A stretch of 64,000 nt of DNA from Streptomyces sp. NBC_00576 (GCF_036345175.1 NZ_CP107780.1:186001-250000), one strand, 5' to 3'; counted from the stretch's first letter, positions 43,561-52,774 are shown. Made by a program: numbers and translations. Notes: generated from the sequence alone by a model not told the origin.

Positions 43561-43768
43561 CAAGGGCGGGTCCGGGAGGGAGAGCTCTCCCCTCGGTGCA
43601 CAGCATCGCGCATATATAAGGGGACGATGCGGGCGGTAGCGAGCGTGGTCCAGGAAGAACGTCGCCGGTTGCGACTGCGACAAGGGTTGATTCTCCACTC
43701 GACAATCGACAAGGGGTGCGACGCATCCGGCGGGGCCCCTTTTGGACCCCGGTGCCGTTTGACCCCGG

Positions 43769-44131
43769 TCAGCTCCGGAGCAGGTCGGCGAGCACCTCGG
43801 CTTCGCTGATCTCGGGCTGCTTGGTCGCGGTGAGTAGCGTCAAGGACCGGTCTTTGGCGAGGTCGCTCAGGTGCGCCAGGGCGTCTGCGTGTTCGGGATC
43901 CTTGAGCTCGTTGCGGTAGCGGCGGCTGAATTCTGTGAACCGCTCGGGGTCGTGGCCATACCACTTGCGCAGCTCTGTGGAGGGGGCGACCTGCTTGCAC
44001 CACTCGTCGAGCTGGGCCTTCTCCTTGGTCAGCCCCCGGGGCCAGATGCGGTCGACCAGCACTCTGGCCCCGTCTGCCTGCGCCGGAGCCTCGTAGACCC
44101 GGCGGACATGCACCATCTTCTTGCGGGCCAT
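43769..44131 (-). CDS. DUF488-family protein
   Basis: A 120-residue protein with the family pattern VRRVYEAPAQADGARVLVDR, IWPRGLTKEKAQLDEWCKQV, APSTELRKWYGHDPERFTEF and LTLLTATKQPEISEAEVLAD. DUF488 proteins are small single-domain proteins of unknown activity that are widespread in soil bacteria. ATG 44131 has GAGGAGG just upstream. The VOC-type gene is 27 bases upstream on the same strand, so the two are probably co-transcribed. Confidence 0.85.
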   Translation of the reverse strand: MARKKMVHVRRVYEAPAQADGARVLVDRIWPRGLTKEKAQLDEWCKQVAPSTELRKWYGHDPERFTEFSRRYRNELKDPEHADALAHLSDLAKDRSLTLLTATKQPEISEAEVLADLLRS

Positions 44132-44158
44132 GAGACCTCCTCGCGACTGACTGCTCCG

Positions 44159-44656
44159 CTACACGTAGTAACGGGCGATGATCTCAGGGCGTGCCACTTC
44201 GTCCGGGCCCGGGTAGGCCACCAGGACTGGCAGGCCGTTGGGGTCCCGGCCTTCGATGACGGTGAAGCCCTCGCCGGGCCTGGTGGACACATGGTCGGAT
44301 CGGGCTCGCAGTACGCGTTCGCAACGCTGGAAGTCGTCGGGGCCGTCCGCTGTCCAGATCACGTACTGGGCGCCGACGTGGCCGACCGGGTGGGAGGCGT
44401 TCGGCCCCACGGAGCGTAGGTATACCTGGAATCCGCCAGGGCCGACGAGCAGCGCGGCTGTGGCGGTGCGGACCGTGACCTCCATGTTCAGCAGGTCGCC
44501 GTAGAAGTCCGCCGACTCGTCGTGGTCGTGGACGAACAACACGACCGAGGCCAACTGCGGCCCGCGTGTATCCGCTCCGTTGCCGGCCGGCTCGGCATTC
44601 GCCGGAAGCCTCGCATGGTGCGGCTGGGACGGTGTCGTTTCGCGGGGATGCGCCAT
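44159..44656 (-). CDS. VOC (glyoxalase/bleomycin-resistance) family protein
   Basis: A 165-residue protein; ATG 44656 is chosen at the start of the soluble N-terminal tail. One VOC repeat is seen: PQLASVVLFVHDHDESADFY, GDLLNMEVTV and VGPGGFQVYLR. A second half-domain reads YVIWTADGPDDFQRCERVLR and GFTVIEGRDPNGLPVLVAYP. VOC proteins bind a metal and a small molecule and act as dioxygenases, isomerases or resistance proteins; the substrate here is unknown. It is followed directly by the DUF488 gene. Confidence 0.78.
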   Translation of the reverse strand: MAHPRETTPSQPHHARLPANAEPAGNGADTRGPQLASVVLFVHDHDESADFYGDLLNMEVTVRTATAALLVGPGGFQVYLRSVGPNASHPVGHVGAQYVIWTADGPDDFQRCERVLRARSDHVSTRPGEGFTVIEGRDPNGLPVLVAYPGPDEVARPEIIARYYV

Positions 44657-44795
44657 GAGAACCCTTCCGCCTACGGGCTGCGACGCGAAGGCTTCGTCGC
44701 TGGTGTGGCTGGTCCCGCTTTCCACGCTACCCGGCTCGCGTCGCGCCCGCCCGAACCGCGTGGCAGGCCCCCGGCCCCATACAGGCTTGGGGTGC

Positions 44796-45276
44796 TCAGC
44801 CTGGCCGGGTTAGGAAGCCTCCGATGATGGTGCCGTAGGCGAGGTGTGCGGCGAGGGTGACAGTGGGGGTGCCTGGACCGTAGTTGAGCATGAGGAAGCC
44901 GGGTGGTTCGAGTAGCGCGACGTGGGGGGCGCTGGTTTCGGGTGTGCCCATGCGGGGTGGACGAGAGGCAGCAGAATGTTGACCAGGGCGGTGGCGGCGA
45001 ACAGGCCGTGGACGAGGCCGAAGAGACATCCCAGCCACCAGCTGCTGTAGCCGATGGCGACGAAGATCGCGTAGTAGCTCAGGGCGAAGATCTGGCCGTT
45101 GATGAAGTGTGCGCCGTAGCCGTATGCCTTGGCGCGGGTGCGGTTGCTGGTGAAGGCGGTGCCGAGCAGGAACGGCAGGTCGATACGGGTGAGGTTGAAG
45201 GCGTTGGCTGCGCGCAGGCCCGTAGCAGGACCAGGGTGCCGGTGAACCCGCCTGCCAGAGCGGCCCAGATGCTCAT
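44796..45276 (-). pseudogene. Four-helix membrane protein gene with two frameshifts
   Basis: ATG 45276 gives SIWAALAGGFTGTLVL. A shift leads to GLRAANAFNLTRIDLPFLLG, FINGQIFALSYYAIFVAIGY and LFGLVHGLFAATALVNILLP. A second shift gives GTPETSAPHVALLEPPGFLM and LAAHLAYGTIIGGFLTRPG. Joined, this is one plausible 160-residue membrane protein. Its start overlaps the glucoamylase tail by four bases (ATGA), so the two were once an operon. Confidence 0.65.
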
Positions 45277-45374
45277 CGTGTGGCCTCCCCGATTGCGCCG
45301 GTGGCGCTGATCAGGGCCAGGTGGGACAGGCCCTGGGGCAGGTTGCCGAGGAAGGCACCAGTGGTGGGGTCGAT
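45273..45374 (-). pseudogene. GH15 glucoamylase-like C-terminal relic
   Basis: The minus strand encodes IDPTTGAFLGNLPQGLSHLA and LISATGAIGEATR, the characteristic closing segment of family 15 glycoside hydrolases (trehalase/glucoamylase type). An in-frame TAG directly upstream and unrelated sequence beyond it show that the rest is gone. Confidence 0.6.
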
Positions 45375-45539
45375 CTAATGGCGATCCACTACCCGCCGGG
45401 CGTCGCCCGTGGCCAGGCCATCGTTGTCGATAGCCGTGCCCTGTCAGCGGTTGATTTGTTTCCTGGCGTGTCTGCCGAGCGGTCGTCGCCGCAGAAGGTG
45501 GCGCTGGGACCGTTCGTTGGCAGCGGGCGGCCGGCTGCG

Positions 45540-46655
45540 TCAGGCGGCGGTGCGCCTGGTGTGCAGTTCGGCCTCCAGTTGGTCGAACAGCTCGTTGCCG
45601 GAGGCGGTGAACTTGGCGATACCCTCGTCCTCCAGCACACGCACCACGTCGTCGTAGGACACACCGACCGTCTCCAGGTCATCCAGTACCTGCTGGGATG
45701 ACGCGTAGGTGCCATGGATGGTGTCGCCCTGGATACGGCCGTGGTCCGCGACCGCATGCAGGGTCTGCTCGGGCATGGTGTTGACCACCCCGGGCGCCAC
45801 CAGTTCGTCGATGTAGCGGGTGTCGTCGTAGGAGGGGTCCTTAACGCCGGTGGAGGCCCACAGCGGGCGCTGTGGGCGCATCCCGGCCGCGGCCAGAGCC
45901 TGCCACTCCTCGGATGCGGTGGCCTGCTCGAAGTGCTGGTAGGCCAGGCGCGCGTTGGCGATCGCGGCCCGCCCCCGCAGCGCCAGCGCCTCCGGTGCGC
46001 CGATCTTGTCCAGCCGGCTGTCGACCTCGGTGTCCACCCGGCTAACGAAGAAGGAGGCCACCGATGCGATGGACGCCAGATCACGCCCCGCCGCATGGGC
46101 CTTACCCATGCCGTCCAGGAAGGCGCGGAGCACCTGGTCGTAGCGGTTGAGGGAGAAGATCAGCGTCACGTTGATGCTGATGCCTTCGGCGAGCGCGGTG
46201 CTGATCGCCTCCAGGCTGGGCTGGGTCGCGGGGATCTTCACGAACAGGTTCGGCCGGTCCACCAGCCACCACAGGGCCCGTGCCTCGGCGATCGTCGCCG
46301 CCGTGTCGTGAGCGACGCGCGGGTCCACCTCGAGCGATACCCGTCCGTCCACCCCGTCGCTGGCGTCGTACACCGGTCGCAGCACGTCGCAGGCCCACCG
46401 CACGTCGAACGCGGTCAGCAGCCTGACGGCCTCCTCCACCCGTACTCCGCGCCGGGCCAGATCACCGACCTGCGCGTCGTAGCGGGCACCCGAACGGATA
46501 GCCTTGGCGAAGATCGTCGGATTGCTGGTGATACCCACCACCTGCTGCTCACGCACCAAGTCGGCCAGCCCGCCACCGGTGAGCCGCTGCCGGCTCAGAT
46601 CATCGAGCCAGACCGCTACGCCTTCGGCGGCCAGCCGGTCCAGGTTCTCACTCAT
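45540..46655 (-). CDS. tal: Transaldolase
   Basis: A 371-residue actinomycete-type transaldolase of the pentose phosphate pathway, moving a dihydroxyacetone unit between sugar phosphates. The start is ATG 46655. Motifs include GITSNPTIFAKAI at the N-terminus, the Schiff-base lysine in NLFVKIPATQ, INVTLIFSLNRYDQV and RPLWASTGVKDPSYDDTRYI. Length and ending are normal, so it looks functional. In Streptomyces tal usually sits next to tkt and zwf; here it stands alone between relics, which suggests a second, accessory copy. Confidence 0.9.
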   Translation of the reverse strand: MSENLDRLAAEGVAVWLDDLSRQRLTGGGLADLVREQQVVGITSNPTIFAKAIRSGARYDAQVGDLARRGVRVEEAVRLLTAFDVRWACDVLRPVYDASDGVDGRVSLEVDPRVAHDTAATIAEARALWWLVDRPNLFVKIPATQPSLEAISTALAEGISINVTLIFSLNRYDQVLRAFLDGMGKAHAAGRDLASIASVASFFVSRVDTEVDSRLDKIGAPEALALRGRAAIANARLAYQHFEQATASEEWQALAAAGMRPQRPLWASTGVKDPSYDDTRYIDELVAPGVVNTMPEQTLHAVADHGRIQGDTIHGTYASSQQVLDDLETVGVSYDDVVRVLEDEGIAKFTASGNELFDQLEAELHTRRTAA

Positions 46656-47053
46656 GATCTTCTCCCATGCGTCGTCGTGGGATGCCGTCTCCAGGTTTCT
46701 TCTGGATCCTCTGAGGGCCGGCGAGAACTCTTTCGCACACCCCCGGTGGCAGGGCCGGGCACGCTCGTTCCGCCGACTGCGGCGCGTGGTTCCACACAAC
46801 ACCGTCCCCTGTGAGAGGCGGGGACCGCATCGATCCCAGATGCCTGCAGGCCGGTGAGGAAGCCGCCGAGGAAGGCCGCGCGATGACGATCGGTTCTGGG
46901 ATCAGTCCCCACGGCTTCACCATCTCACCGGGCCTGCGCTCTCGCTCTCGCACCCGGCTGACCAGGATTCTGGGCGATCAGAGGAGGGCGGCGCGGGCGG
47001 GTGGATCCGTGAGGCTCCACGCGCCGGGTGGATTCAGTGCGCTCCGCGCCTGT
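46656..47053. other. Intergenic stretch without a supported gene
   Basis: Both strands have open frames but no start with a ribosome site and no known motif. The 5' part contains the transaldolase leader and presumably its promoter. Confidence 0.4.
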
Positions 47054-47488
47054 TCACCGCTGCCGCTTGGCGTGGTAGCGCTGGGCGAGCCGTGCTAGCG
47101 CGACGGCGCCGAGGAGCAGTCCGAAGTCGCGCAGCGCGACATCGTAGTGGCCCGGGATGGTCAGCAGGTTGACGATGATGCCAGCCAGCCAGCCGGCGAC
47201 GAGCCAGCCCCCGAAGCGCGGAGCCAGCGCCACGGCGATGCCGGCCACGATCTCGATCGCCCCTACCGCGTACATGGCCGCCTGGGCGCTGCCGGGGACG
47301 ATGTCGTCGATCCACGGCGCGAGGTAGGTGGGCCAGTCCACTAGCAGGTTGGCGAACTTGTCCAGCCCGAACAGGATCGGCGCCACCGTGAAGCCGATAC
47401 GCAGGATCACGAACGCCTGGTAGCCGGGGTCGGTGAGCACCGCCCGCCGCGGGGCGGCGGAGGTGGTGCTTGTGGTTACGGAGGACAT
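47054..47488 (-). CDS. DoxX-like membrane protein
   Basis: A 144-residue protein with four membrane helices: YQAFVILRIGFTVAPILFGL, AMYAVGAIEIVAGIAVALAP, GGWLVAGWLAGIIVNLLTIP and DFGLLLGAVALARLAQRY. The DKF and GHYDVALRDFG positions are typical of DoxX-like proteins, which are linked to redox or thiol stress in other actinobacteria. It is divergent from a Cys-rich helix-turn-helix regulator with an 89-base shared gap, in which TTGACT on the minus strand is a good -35 candidate. Confidence 0.75.
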   Translation of the reverse strand: MSSVTTSTTSAAPRRAVLTDPGYQAFVILRIGFTVAPILFGLDKFANLLVDWPTYLAPWIDDIVPGSAQAAMYAVGAIEIVAGIAVALAPRFGGWLVAGWLAGIIVNLLTIPGHYDVALRDFGLLLGAVALARLAQRYHAKRQR

Positions 47489-47577
47489 GGCCCTCTCCTT
47501 CTATCGGCGAGGTTCATTAACAATAGAAGCCCTGCTTCGCTCTTTAGTCAATGGCTGTTGGTTTTACACTGGTGTTC

Positions 47578-48249
47578 GTGGACACCTCGAAGGAAGTACG
47601 CGACCCCAACGTCTCCGCCATCGCCGCCCTTGATGAGCCGACCCGCAGGAGGCTGTACGACCACGTGGTGCGCCGGCCGAGCCCCGTCAGCCGGGACGAG
47701 GCGGCCGCCGCCCTCGGCCTGGCGCGGCAGACCGCCGCGTTCCACCTGGACCGGCTCGCCGACGAATCCCTGCTCGACGTCGTCTTCGAGCGCCGCAGCG
47801 GACGCTCCGGACCGGGCGCGGGAAGGCCGGCCAAGCTCTACCGCCGCTCGACGAAGCAGGTCGCCGTCAACCTGCCGGACCGCCGCTACGAGCTGGCCGG
47901 CCGGCTGCTCGCGCAAGCCGTGGAGGAGTCTGACGCGACCGGTGCGCCGGTGCGCGAGGTCCTGCACCGCAAGGCCCAAGAACTCGGCACGCACCTGGGC
48001 GAGCAGAACAAGACGGAGGTCTTCGACCTTCTGGAGCGGTACGGCTTCGAGCCACGCTGCGAGGGCGATGCCATCGTTCTGGCCAACTGCCCCTTCCACG
48101 CGCTTGCCCGGGAGCACACCGAGACGGTGTGTGGCATGAACCTCCACCTGCTACGCGGTGTCCTCAATGGTCTGGATGAGGCCGGACTCGAGGCACGCCT
48201 GGCGCCCAGCCCGGGGCGATGCTGCGTCCGACTGCAGCCAGCCGCCTGA
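47578..48249 (+). CDS. Winged-helix regulator with C-terminal cysteine cluster (SufR/ArsR-like)
   Basis: A 223-residue protein. GTG 47578 is proposed because TACACT at 47565-47570 looks like a -10 box for a leaderless transcript; ATG 47551 would give 232 residues. The N-terminal winged helix reads ALDEPTRRRLYDHVVRRPSP and AAAALGLARQTAAFHLDRLA. The C-terminal domain has cysteines spaced C-x9-C-x13-C-x29-CC (from GFEPRC through ANCPFH, TVCGMN to GRCCVRL). This recalls iron-sulfur regulators such as SufR but with its own spacing. It probably controls the divergent DoxX-like gene and itself. Confidence 0.78.
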   Translation: MDTSKEVRDPNVSAIAALDEPTRRRLYDHVVRRPSPVSRDEAAAALGLARQTAAFHLDRLADESLLDVVFERRSGRSGPGAGRPAKLYRRSTKQVAVNLPDRRYELAGRLLAQAVEESDATGAPVREVLHRKAQELGTHLGEQNKTEVFDLLERYGFEPRCEGDAIVLANCPFHALAREHTETVCGMNLHLLRGVLNGLDEAGLEARLAPSPGRCCVRLQPAA

Positions 48250-48411
48250 CCGGTTCGGAGCCAGCTGGAACGGGGGGCGCCGCCAACGAACGAGACCGAC
48301 CGGCATGTAGCTGTGAAGCACAGACGGTGGGTTCGGGACTGTCGTCCTCGGCGAGTGCCTAGTCGGTGGCCACCGAAGGGTGCTCGCCCTTGTTGTTGCC
48401 GGACGGGACAA

Positions 48412-48612
48412 CGAGCTTGCGCAGCGCGGATCGCCGAAGCCGAACGCGAGAGATGGTTCGGCGAAGTCGAAGGCCTGTCCACCAGCCTCGCCGCTGCCGA
48501 GGACAAGATCGCCCAGATTGAAGCTCAGCAAGAGAAGAAGCAGTCCCCCGTCTTCCTGGGCCTACCTAGCCTCTCCCGGCCCACCGCTCGCATCAGCGAA
48601 GCCACCAAGTAG
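48412..48612 (+). pseudogene. Integrase C-terminal fragment
   Basis: The plus strand encodes AARIAEAERERWFGEVEGLS, TSLAAAEDKIAQIEAQQEKK and SPVFLGLPSLSR to a TAG at 48612. This is the coiled tail found at the end of many Streptomyces site-specific recombinases. No catalytic residues remain. Confidence 0.5.
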
Positions 48613-48887
48613 CGGCTACGGGGCCGCGGGGAATGAGACCCCCACGACCCCGCGGCCGCTCGACCAACCCTTAGTTCAGAGAAGAGCACGCTTGCGTCCG
48701 ATGCCCACTCCTCGTCGTCTCTCCCTCAGATCGCCCCTCGGACAAGCGACCTGAAATGACTCGCTCCACAAGGTAGAGGGCCAGACCATCGCGGTAGAGA
48801 ACCTGAACCGCGCGGACTTCGACATCATCGAGCGGGCCCGCGGTATCAGCGAGCTTGTCGCGGTGTGTTCGGAGGAAGCGGACCGAG
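48613..48887. other. Stretch between integrase tail and hairpins
   Basis: A plus-strand frame (VEGQTIAVENLNRADFDIIE, about 48774-48833) is protein-like but has no start and no family I recognise. Otherwise nothing is supported. Confidence 0.3.
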
Positions 48888-48963
48888 GAGCCCTGACTCC
48901 AGTCAGGCTCTCTGCCCTGGAAGCGGTTGGGTTGTTGTACACGTACAACAACCCAACCGCTTC
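48888..48963. terminator. Two adjacent hairpins including a 44-bp near-perfect palindrome
   Basis: GAGCCCTGACT-CC-AGTCAGGCTC at 48888-48910 has one bulged base. Then 48920-48963 has perfect 21-bp arms around a 2-base centre (core GTTGTTGTAC-AC-GTACAACAAC). The second lies 57 bases after the stop of the minus-strand lipoprotein gene and could be its terminator. Its length is unusual and also fits a recombination or transposon end. Confidence 0.6.
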
Positions 48964-49019
48964 TGTCGTCAAAGACCCGGATCCTGCTCCAGTAGCCAAG
49001 CAGCCGCAGGCTCGGGGGA

Positions 49020-49811
49020 TCAGCCGCGGTCGAGCCGCGGCAGCGACGCGCAGAGGTGCTCGGGCAATTCCGGCAGGACTTTGTGGATCCCGGCGCACCC
49101 CGCATCGCCGTTCGTGGCGACCGGCCGCCAGCCTGAGGACTCGGCCCGGTAGAACCAGCGCTGGGAGACACCAGAGGAGGAGCATCCGTCGTCGGCGTCA
49201 CCGCACGCCGGCCCCATCCGGGTCGACAGGTCCAGCACCAGCCACGTGTCGTCGCAGCCGCGTTCCTCCCAGCTCGTGTGCTTGGGGATGTCCGTGTCGT
49301 TGACCGCCTGCTGGTACGAGGACGAGGTGCAACGTGGCGGCGTGGGGTCGCAGCCGTTCTCGCCGCACTGCCGCAGGGCGGGTGGCGTGGCACCGACGGG
49401 GGTGTACACGTCCATGCTGTTCACCATGACCCTGCGGGAGCCCAGGGGCTCGCCCAGCTTCACCGTCGCTTTGACCCGCCGCGTGCCGGCGCAGCCGGAG
49501 TCCTGGTCCAGGGAGCGGGTCTCGTACGTGACCTTCGCGTATACCGTGCCGTGCTCGACGGTGTCGAGCTCACCGCGCAGGCTGCGCACGCAGTCACGTG
49601 CCCCGTCGGGCACTTCGGCATCGACCACCAGGGACCGGCCGCCGTCGGCGGTACGGACGCCGTCGATGCGAATCGGAGCGGCGAGCGTCCAGGCGGAGGC
49701 CGTGGCCGCGCCTGTCGCCTCCTCATCGGTCTCGGCGATCTTGGAACCGCAGCCGGCCAGGACTACCAGGGCCGCGCCGAGCACGACCACCCGTATCCCC
49801 CGCTGCCACAT
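49020..49811 (-). CDS. Lipoprotein of unknown function
   Basis: A 263-residue secreted lipoprotein. ATG 49811 starts the signal MWQRGIRVVVLGAALVVLAGC with lipobox LAGC. The mature domain is Cys-rich, with pairs in GARDCVRSL, DSGCAGTRR, LRQCGENGCDPTPPRC and GCDDTWL, and ends with CAGIHKVLPELPEHLCASLP, suggesting several disulfides. No family recognised. It lies alone, with a strong hairpin downstream. Confidence 0.7.
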   Translation of the reverse strand: MWQRGIRVVVLGAALVVLAGCGSKIAETDEEATGAATASAWTLAAPIRIDGVRTADGGRSLVVDAEVPDGARDCVRSLRGELDTVEHGTVYAKVTYETRSLDQDSGCAGTRRVKATVKLGEPLGSRRVMVNSMDVYTPVGATPPALRQCGENGCDPTPPRCTSSSYQQAVNDTDIPKHTSWEERGCDDTWLVLDLSTRMGPACGDADDGCSSSGVSQRWFYRAESSGWRPVATNGDAGCAGIHKVLPELPEHLCASLPRLDRG

Positions 49812-50148
49812 GTCATGCCCCCATCCGTCGAAGAATCGCAGCCTAGCGGGCCCCAGGGTGTCCCTCACCGTCTCCTCCTGGACCGCTTACAGGGCAGGGC
49901 AGATACAGGCCGAGCACGTCGTCCAGGGCGTGGAAGATGTTGCATCAGTGGCCCGCCGTGACGGCTCTCCAAGATCTGTGCCGTCGCCAGCCGAACGACG
50001 TCGCAGCCAACCCCGCAGGTGCGCCAGCGGCGTATGTAGGAACAGCGGGGCCCCGGCGGGTGTTCGCGGGGTTGGCGTAGTGGTGACCGGCCAAGGGCAC
50101 CGGAGTTCAGCGTCAGGCCGCCACGGCCGCCGTGCGGGGTGTCAGTGT
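49812..50148. other. Intergenic stretch without a supported gene
   Basis: No motif, ribosome site or convincing repeat is seen apart from the 5' region of the lipoprotein gene. Low-level protein-like text on the minus strand (GCDVVRLATAQILESRHGGP, about 49960-50020) may be IS debris. Confidence 0.35.
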
Positions 50149-52134
50149 TCAGCGCGGGGCTGCCACGGCTTTCGCGGCCGCGGCCAGGATACGGTGCAGG
50201 ACGGGGATCGGGATCGCCGGGTTGGTGACCGCTGCGCATGCCGTGTCGCGGTCGTGCAGCAGCCCGGCCAGGACGCGGGCCGGCAGCCGCGGATTGCGCA
50301 CTGCGGTGCCGCGGACGTAAGCCTCCGGGTCGTTCAGCAGCCGCACCGCGTCGGTCGGTGACAGCCGGTGGTCCTTGGCCGCGTGGCGGCGCACCTCGGC
50401 TTCCGGGTCCCGGGCCAGGCGCGCGACGTCGGCCGGTGTCGACTCCGGATCGTCCAGGGCCAGGCGGCGCATCCGCCCGCTGGGGTCGTCGACGTAGCGC
50501 AGCAGGCCCGTACGGGGAAAGTTGGGGTGGCTGCGGGGGCGGTCGGGGTGGCTGAAGCTGCCGTCCCACCAGCGCCAGACCTCCAGCAGCATGTCGGTCG
50601 GCGCGTCGTCGCACGATTCGGCGAGGAACAGGCGGACCGTCCGGTCTTCGTCCCGTGCCAGACGCTCCACGACGTCTGGCGGGAGATGCCGGGCGCGGGC
50701 CACACTGCGGCGGATCAGGGGATGGGACGACGTTGCGAGTCGGCGCATCGCGTCGGTGTCGCCGTGCAGGTCCTCGACCCAGGGCAGGGTGTGCGACATC
50801 GACGTCGGGGCGAAGTTGTGGCGCACCGCGGCACGTTGCTCCTCGGTGAGGTCGGGGCGCAGCGCCACCGCGGAGCGGATGTCGTCGTGCGGGTCCTCCG
50901 CCAGGACGGCAACGCCGTACGCACCCAGGCCCGGGTTGGCGGCCAGCGCCCGGCGTGCCTCCGCGTCCCCGTCCCGGACCAGCTCCGCCTCCAACTCGTG
51001 CGCGAGGCGGCACCGTTCGAGCGCCCGCAGCGGCGCGGCCAGCGCGCCGAAGATCTCGCGCGGCATGGGGACGCCGGTGTGGTGGGCGAGCAGCGCCGCC
51101 GTGCGCACCGCGTTGTCGGTGTCGGCCAGTAGCCGCGCCCGCAGCGGCGCGGCGAGGTCTTCCCACCGGCCGCAGCTCGCTGTCCGCACTCGAGGGTCGG
51201 CGTCGGTCGCGAAGCTGGGGAGGTGGCGTGCGGGGAGCCCCGGGAGTTCGGCGGCCAGGGCGCGGGACGGGCCGGCGAGGAAGTCGTCGTACAGGTCCTC
51301 GGGGAGTTCGGCGCCCCAGATGCAGGCACGCTCTGCCCAGAGCACGCGCCGGCTCGGCGACGGTTCGGCACGGACCAGGCGTACCCACTGATCGGACGTG
51401 AGCTTGGGCCTGAAGGTGTCGGCGGGTGACGATCGCACCTGCGGATCGGGGTGCGCCACGGCGGCGTCGAGGACGGCGGGCCGGTCGCAGTCATGCAGGA
51501 AGCCAGCCTCCACATCCAGCAGCCGGATCAGCAGCTCGTCCGGCGCGGCCGGATTCGACCCGATCCCCACCGCCCAGTGCAGAGGCCACGCATGTCGGCC
51601 GGGCACCGCCGCCCACACCTCGGCGCGCTCGACCTCCGTCTCGCGCCCGGCGGCCGCGGCGGCCTCCTCCAGCCGCTCCGGCAGTCGGTCGAGGGCCGTC
51701 ACCCGAGGCCCGCCCACGCCGGGCACCTCCGCCAGCAGCACCTGCCCGTCGAGGGAGAGCGCCACGAACCCGGGGTCGCCGGTCAGCTCCGGGATATGGC
51801 CACCGGCGTAGCGGACCCGGGTCCACCAGGAGTCGTTGCCGCCGATCCGGTGCCTGAGGACGGCCACCAGGAACTCGCCGTCGACATCGCAAAGACGGCG
51901 CCACCACCCAGCATCGAGCGCTTCCCGGGCCACGCCGTCCGGCGCCGCGATCCCCTGCGCGATCCGCCAGCCGGCCTCCGGCGGGAACAGGCTTCCCGGG
52001 CGCACGTCCTCGACGACCGTGAGCCCGGCGCGTACGAGCAGTTCGTGGAGTTCCTCTCGGTGCTGCACGCGGTCATGATCCCCGTCAGCTGGCGGCGGAA
52101 CAAGGCCCTCAGCCCAGGCCCAACCGACCCGCAC
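50149..52134 (-). CDS. Leucine-rich-variant (LRV/HEAT-like) repeat protein
   Basis: A protein of up to 661 residues; GTG 52068 would give 639 and the true start is uncertain. Residues from about 230 onward form 24-residue alpha-alpha repeats of the LRV type, such as ALAANPGLGAYGVAVLAEDP, DDIRSAVALRPDLTEEQRAA, LRYVDDPSGRMRRLALDDPE and ARDPEAEVRRHAAKDHRLSP. This forms a curved scaffold for protein binding. The first 220 residues are a separate mixed domain (GDPGFVALSLDGQVLLAEVP). No membrane segment or cysteine cluster is seen. The role is unknown; such proteins are common in Streptomyces. Confidence 0.75.
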   Translation of the reverse strand: MRVGWAWAEGLVPPPADGDHDRVQHREELHELLVRAGLTVVEDVRPGSLFPPEAGWRIAQGIAAPDGVAREALDAGWWRRLCDVDGEFLVAVLRHRIGGNDSWWTRVRYAGGHIPELTGDPGFVALSLDGQVLLAEVPGVGGPRVTALDRLPERLEEAAAAAGRETEVERAEVWAAVPGRHAWPLHWAVGIGSNPAAPDELLIRLLDVEAGFLHDCDRPAVLDAAVAHPDPQVRSSPADTFRPKLTSDQWVRLVRAEPSPSRRVLWAERACIWGAELPEDLYDDFLAGPSRALAAELPGLPARHLPSFATDADPRVRTASCGRWEDLAAPLRARLLADTDNAVRTAALLAHHTGVPMPREIFGALAAPLRALERCRLAHELEAELVRDGDAEARRALAANPGLGAYGVAVLAEDPHDDIRSAVALRPDLTEEQRAAVRHNFAPTSMSHTLPWVEDLHGDTDAMRRLATSSHPLIRRSVARARHLPPDVVERLARDEDRTVRLFLAESCDDAPTDMLLEVWRWWDGSFSHPDRPRSHPNFPRTGLLRYVDDPSGRMRRLALDDPESTPADVARLARDPEAEVRRHAAKDHRLSPTDAVRLLNDPEAYVRGTAVRNPRLPARVLAGLLHDRDTACAAVTNPAIPIPVLHRILAAAAKAVAAPR

Positions 52135-52227
52135 CCGCGCAACACGTCATTGGCTGCGACGTCGTTTTCGGCGGGTCTGGCGCAAGTTCCGTGCTCTGTC
52201 GCTGATTTGGGGGTGGCGGCTGGTTGA

Positions 52228-52590
52228 TCAAGGTGACAGGAGGATGCGGCGGCGCAGGAGGTCGAGGTTGGCCCGGCCGTACATCTGTCTCTTCAGCAGC
52301 TTGATTCTGGTGACGTTGCCCTCGACCGCTCCCGAGGTGAAGGTGGTGGTCAGGGCGGCGAGCACGGCTGCGCGGTCGCGCCGTATGCCGGCGGCCAGGG
52401 TACGGAGTTCTCGTTGTCCGTCGAGGCGGACATCGGCGAGCCAGACGTCGAGGGCCAGGTGCTCGCTGCGGCGTTCGCGCACTATCGAGGCCAGTCGCTG
52501 GGCGTACTGGGTGGTCGTGGCCAGCGCAGGGCTGTTGTGTCGGCAGAGACCGTGTCCCTCGCAGGTCGTGTCGCTTTACACCAGCTCTGG
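52228..52590 (-). pseudogene. ISL3-family transposase C-terminal fragment
   Basis: The minus strand ends with AAVLAALTTTFTSGAVEGNV, TRIKLLKRQMYGRANLDLLR and RRILLSP, the conserved C-terminus of ISL3 transposases (the catalytic Glu lies in GAVEGNV). It is preceded by TTQYAQRLASIVRERRSEHL. The non-coding 52145-52227 stretch resembles the trailer of such elements. The N-terminal two thirds are missing. Confidence 0.75.
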
Positions 52591-52774
52591 GCCTTCGACT
52601 CGTGTCGCGTTGCGGTGAACCATCGTGTGCCTTTTCTGTTGTGGGCTGCGTGACTGAGACGCCATCCGCTCTCCGAACATGATCGTTTAGTTCGGGTGGG
52701 TGTGAATGAACTCCCGCTCGTGACGGGAGAGATGGGTGTGGTGCTTCCGCTCATCTGGCTCGTGGAGGTCGCTG

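Noticed and set aside
43626..43805. A short plus-strand frame opening MRAVASVVQEERRRLRLRQG
   Set aside because: It overlaps the end of the DUF488 gene, has no ribosome site, and loses protein character after 20 residues.
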